A DNA stretch of 64,000 nt from Formicarius rufipectus (lineage: Eukaryota; Chordata; Aves; Passeriformes; Formicariidae): contig VXAU01002296.1 in assembly GCA_013399695.1 (NCBI GenBank), positions 1,520,744-1,584,743 of the forward strand, in the 5' to 3' direction. Of this stretch, positions 60,901-64,000 are shown in pieces (position 1 is the first letter of the stretch; every line of letters begins with the position of its first letter). Under the pieces are notes generated by a model. That model was given only the letters and a program-made list of their open reading frames with translations, was not told the origin of the DNA and did no database searches. The translations under genes and the position numbers were made by a program.

Positions 60901-61252
60901 AGTGGGTTAGGGATGCGTTTAAAGTTATGCATCACTTTAAAATATGTCTGTGATAAAAATGCTTCAGTGGCTACAGGCAACATCCTAATGTGAGAAATCA
61001 GTTCTAAATATGAAAAAACCCCAAAATAAACGGACTGTAACGCACCAGCTCAAGGAGACGGCTTGGTAAAAGCACATAAGTGAAGTTACTTCTAATTCCA
61101 TGTCTCCTGATAAAACAAAAGTTTGTTGATCATTTTGTGGGTGAAAACAGATCCTCTTGCTTTTATTTTAAGAGAACTGTTTTTCAAAAAGTCATCTCTT
61201 ACTGAAAGTGTGTGAGGGAAGGTAATTGAATATAACCCCAGCATAAGAAAGA

Positions 61253-61714
61253 TGTGGACCTTTTGCTGTGAGTCCAAAGGAGGGCTACAAAGATGATCAG
61301 AAGGCTGAAGCACCTCTCCTGTGAAGACAGGCCAAGAGACTAGGGGTTGTTCTGCCTGGAGACGAGTCTGGTTCAGGGAAACCTTAAAGCAACAATCCAG
61401 TACATAAAGGGGGCCTTCAGGAGAGCTGGAGAGGGACTTCTTACAAGGGTATGTAGTGACACAACAAGGGAGAATGGCTTTAAACTGAAAGAGTGTAGGT
61501 TTGCATTGCATATTAGGAAGAAATTCTTTACTGTGAGGATGGTGAGGCACTGAAACTGATTGTCCAGAGATGCTGTGGATGCCCCATCCCTGGAAGTGTT
61601 AACTGGGTAGGGCTTTTAGCAATCTGATCTAGTGGAAGCTGTCCCTGCCCATTGCAGGGGGGTTGGAACTTTAGATCTCTTCCAACACAAAACATTCCAT
61701 GATTTTATGATTCT
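61253..61714 (+). mobile_element. CR1 LINE fragment, 3' end
   Basis: This degenerate copy of the CR1 ORF2 C-terminus and 3' UTR reads phrases such as NGFKLKECRF and IRKKFFTVRMVRHW at about 61470-61553. It ends with CATGATTTTATGATTCT near 61697-61714, the typical CR1 3' octamer repeat. It is closer to the 39076 copy than to the other three. Confidence 0.9.
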
Positions 61715-62044
61715 ACAAAGACTGCTTTGAGGACATCAAAAACGAATCCAGCAATCTGAACTCTGGATTGACTGAAAACAGTCCCAGGCATTCTGCACCA
61801 GGAAACTGCAGTCAAAAAGGGAACAGGCAAGGTACAAAATTAAACAAGCAGACCTCCCATCTATTAATCATTCAGAGCAGAAAGATAAAGCCAGAGCAAG
61901 ATTGAAAAGAGTTTGTATTTTTCTTGCCTCTCTTACCTAGAAATTTTAGTTGGATTCGAGCTGAGCTTGAGAGATACCAGGTAATGCTGTAGTAATGGCA
62001 ATGCATCAGGTTAACCCTTTAATCCTATGCTGTGTTTATGAGTC

Positions 62045-62550
62045 TGTGGGGGGTTGATCCTGGTTGGGTGCCAGGTACCCACCAAAACCTCTCTATCACT
62101 CTCTTTCTCAGCTCTACAGGCAAAAGAAAACAAAACAAAAGGCTCATGAGACAAGATGACAGGGGGAGATCATTCCCCGGTTGTCATCATGGGCAAAACA
62201 GACTCAGCTGGGGGAAAATAGTTGCATTTATTAGCAGTCCATGCAGAGCAAGGACATGAGAAATAAAGCTAAACCTTAAAACATCTTCTTCCTACCCTTC
62301 CCTATTCTCAGGCACATTATTCCTGCATTTTCTCCTTCCTACCTTTGAGCAGCACAGGGGGATGGGGAATGGAGCCTGTGGTCAGTTCATCAGACATTGT
62401 CCCTGTCACTCCTTCCTCCTCTGTTGGAAGGACTCCTCACTCACTTCCCCTGCTCCAGCATGATCTCCTTTCTCCACAGGGCCACAGGTCCTACCAGGAG
62501 CCTGCTGCAGCATGGGATTCCCATGGGATCCTACGGAGTAGATAAAATCT
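62045..62550. mobile_element. Probable solo LTR or ERV-derived repeat
   Basis: The segment starts TGTGGGGGGTTGATCC and runs through phrases I recognise as a common dispersed repeat of bird genomes ('tgccaggtacccacca', 'ggtcagttcatcagac', clusters of 'cctgctgcagcatggg'). An AATAAA lies at 62262. I take it for a degraded endogenous-retrovirus LTR without internal genes. No second LTR or retroviral reading frame is present. Boundaries and orientation are uncertain. Confidence 0.5.
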
Positions 62551-63286
62551 ATTCCCCAAGGGAGATGATAGCTTTACCTATAACTGCTTTTTTATTTTTT
62601 TTCAAGAATATGAGATCCTTTAAGGGAATGACAGTGTTCTGAGAAGCCCAGTCCTCTTCATCAGAAGCAGTGGTACTGCCAGCAGGTAAGCTTAGGCACT
62701 CTCATGTTTGCTTGAGTTTTAGAGGAATAACAGGCAGGATAACACTAAGCTTGAGCAGTTCCTGGTTAACATCTGGCTGTTTCATTCTTCTTCCAATATC
62801 ATGAAACAGCCCTAGGCTTCAACTCACCAGCTGGGTTCAATCAAACAGGCAGATCCTCTGTTTTCAGAGCCACACTAGGCACCAAGAGCAGATTGGTGAC
62901 TCTGGCACAACATTTATTAATAAATAAAAGCATCAGGCTTTGCATTTGAATAGGCCCTTTTCTTTGGCAGATCTCAAAGTAATTTCTAAAGAAGGGCAAG
63001 AATTATTATCTCTATTATGGGGCTATGTTATATGACAGGCTCTCAGTTGGGGACTGGGCAGGATCTTGGCTCTTCAATAAGCAACAGCTGCTCCCCTTGG
63101 TTCAATGCCACACACCAGCAGTTCTGAAAGTTGTCAGGTTCTGGCCAAACATACAGAGCCACTCAGCCAGATGGGCAAGAGCAAGCACTGGAAATCTAGT
63201 CCCATCACTCAGTTGATACTTGAGGTAAGTCTTGTCCAAAATCCCAGACAAGCATCACTAGTTTTTAACAAGATTTACCTTTTATC

Positions 63287-63406
63287 TGGTTTTTTTTGGT
63301 TTGGTTTTGGTTTGGTTTTTGGGGTTTGTTTTTGTTTGTTTTTCTTTGTTTTGTTTTGGTTTTTTGTGGGTTTTTTTTTGGTTTGGGGTTTGTTGGGTTT
63401 TTTTGT
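63287..63406 (-). repeat. T/G-only tract with GG runs
   Basis: One hundred and twenty bases are T and G only, apart from a single C at 63344. Units such as GGTTT, GGTTTT and GGGGTTT recur. It is the reverse-oriented counterpart of the A/C tracts and contains several closely spaced GG pairs that could form a two-layer quadruplex. Confidence 0.88.
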
Positions 63407-64000
63407 CTCCATACTCAATTTTTAAATAGTGCTCACTTTTCCTTAAGTAGGGATCCCAACTGACCTGAGGGAAGATGAACGCTTTTTTATTTCAAAATGT
63501 TCTGTTAGGGAAAGTTTAAACCTGTTTCTGTTTTGTGGTTTTGCTACAGGCTTTCAAGTATTTCTACAATGCTGGAAAACATGGTATCCTTGCAGGAAGA
63601 CTGCCCTGCAGGTAGCCTGCCTCACTTGCATGTTTCCTATATAAACACCATTTATACACATCATAGCTGATGTTTGAGTTATTAGGTCATGTTTCATGCT
63701 AAATGATGGACTTCAGTCGTTTCTGATTCTTAGTCAAGACATCATCTCTCCCTTTGCAAAATATAAATAAAGGGTATAGTCTAGTTAATAGTTCTTTAAG
63801 TTACTTTGAGACATACACATTAACTTGGTCATTCAGCTAGTGGGCCAAAGCAATGCAAACTATGGTTTACAAACCACAGTGCAGGGTAATATGTACCTTT
63901 ACATGAGCCATTGTGTACATTCATTAGCCAAGAGAAGAGCTGCTTTCCAGCACAGGGGTGGCTCAGAAGTTACACATGCACAACACAAACACATACACTA

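Larger units (their letters stand above)
51191..64000. other. Intergenic DNA downstream of CAV1
   Basis: No coding gene is visible here. In mammals MET follows CAV1, and its first coding exon is over 1 kb long; no open frame of that size is present, so MET coding sequence must lie beyond the window if synteny holds. The stretch carries three CR1 fragments, a SINE, an LTR-like repeat, a T/G tract and one CpG island, all listed separately. The remainder is unique AT-rich sequence. Confidence 0.7.

Noticed and set aside
60295..60993. Overlapping 134-191-codon frames in the downstream CpG island
   Set aside because: Stop-poor GC-rich DNA on both strands with no family motifs and no splice context.
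51191..64000. MET coding sequence expected from mammalian gene order
   Set aside because: No long sema-domain exon or MET-like peptide is present on the + strand; only a possible promoter island was kept as a candidate.
1..64000. CRISPR arrays, operons or bacterial elements
   Set aside because: The window is vertebrate DNA with spliced genes; no regularly spaced repeats were found.

Overview
This window looks like avian nuclear DNA carrying the caveolin pair CAV2 and CAV1, both on the + strand. CAV1 is complete: three coding exons (10 + 55 + 113 residues) give 178 amino acids, the same length as the mammalian protein. CAV2 is present as exons 2 and 3 (112 residues). Its first coding exon is not visible and most likely lies in the 279-base assembly gap at 16720-16998. 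The bird assignment rests on low repeat density, five degenerate CR1 LINE fragments of the kind typical of bird genomes, bird-like CAV1 residues and compact spacing. A tRNA-derived SINE with a (CAA)n tail may narrow the lineage, but I cannot identify the species.

Layout. 1-16400: upstream intergenic DNA with two A/C-only low-complexity tracts' worth of A-rich sequence (105-187, 4587-4687), a perfect hairpin at 5268-5297, one CR1 fragment, and a candidate RFX X-box with an overlapping inverted repeat near 16060. 16400-17260: CpG-rich CAV2 5' region with the gap and exon 2. 17241-23846: CAV2 intron 2. 23847-about 26140: CAV2 last exon and probable 3' UTR. About 26140-31540: intergenic DNA. 31540-33180: CpG island with CAV1 exons 1 and 2. 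32789-48823: CAV1 intron 2 (16.0 kb), with a CR1 fragment that keeps part of its reverse-transcriptase reading frame. 48824-about 51190: CAV1 last exon and a 2 kb 3' UTR ending at a strong poly(A) signal. 51190-64000: downstream intergenic DNA with three more CR1 fragments, a recently inserted SINE, an LTR-like repeat and an orphan CpG island at 60520-60900.

How the genes work together. CAV1 is the principal scaffold of caveolae and CAV2 is its hetero-oligomer partner, which generally depends on CAV1 for export to the plasma membrane. The two genes share an exon boundary just before the FEDVIAEP signature, as expected of tandem duplicates. CAV2 has an extra intron at the Trp of its LHIW motif that CAV1 lacks. 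In mammals the order is TES-CAV2-CAV1-MET; no coding sequence of TES or MET is visible here.

I found no unknown multi-gene system. The items most worth checking are the SINE with a perfect 11-bp target-site duplication, a compact regulatory cluster in the CAV1 3' UTR (microRNA seed matches beside a G-quadruplex motif), the X-box upstream of CAV2, the orphan CpG island, and the missing CAV2 exon 1.
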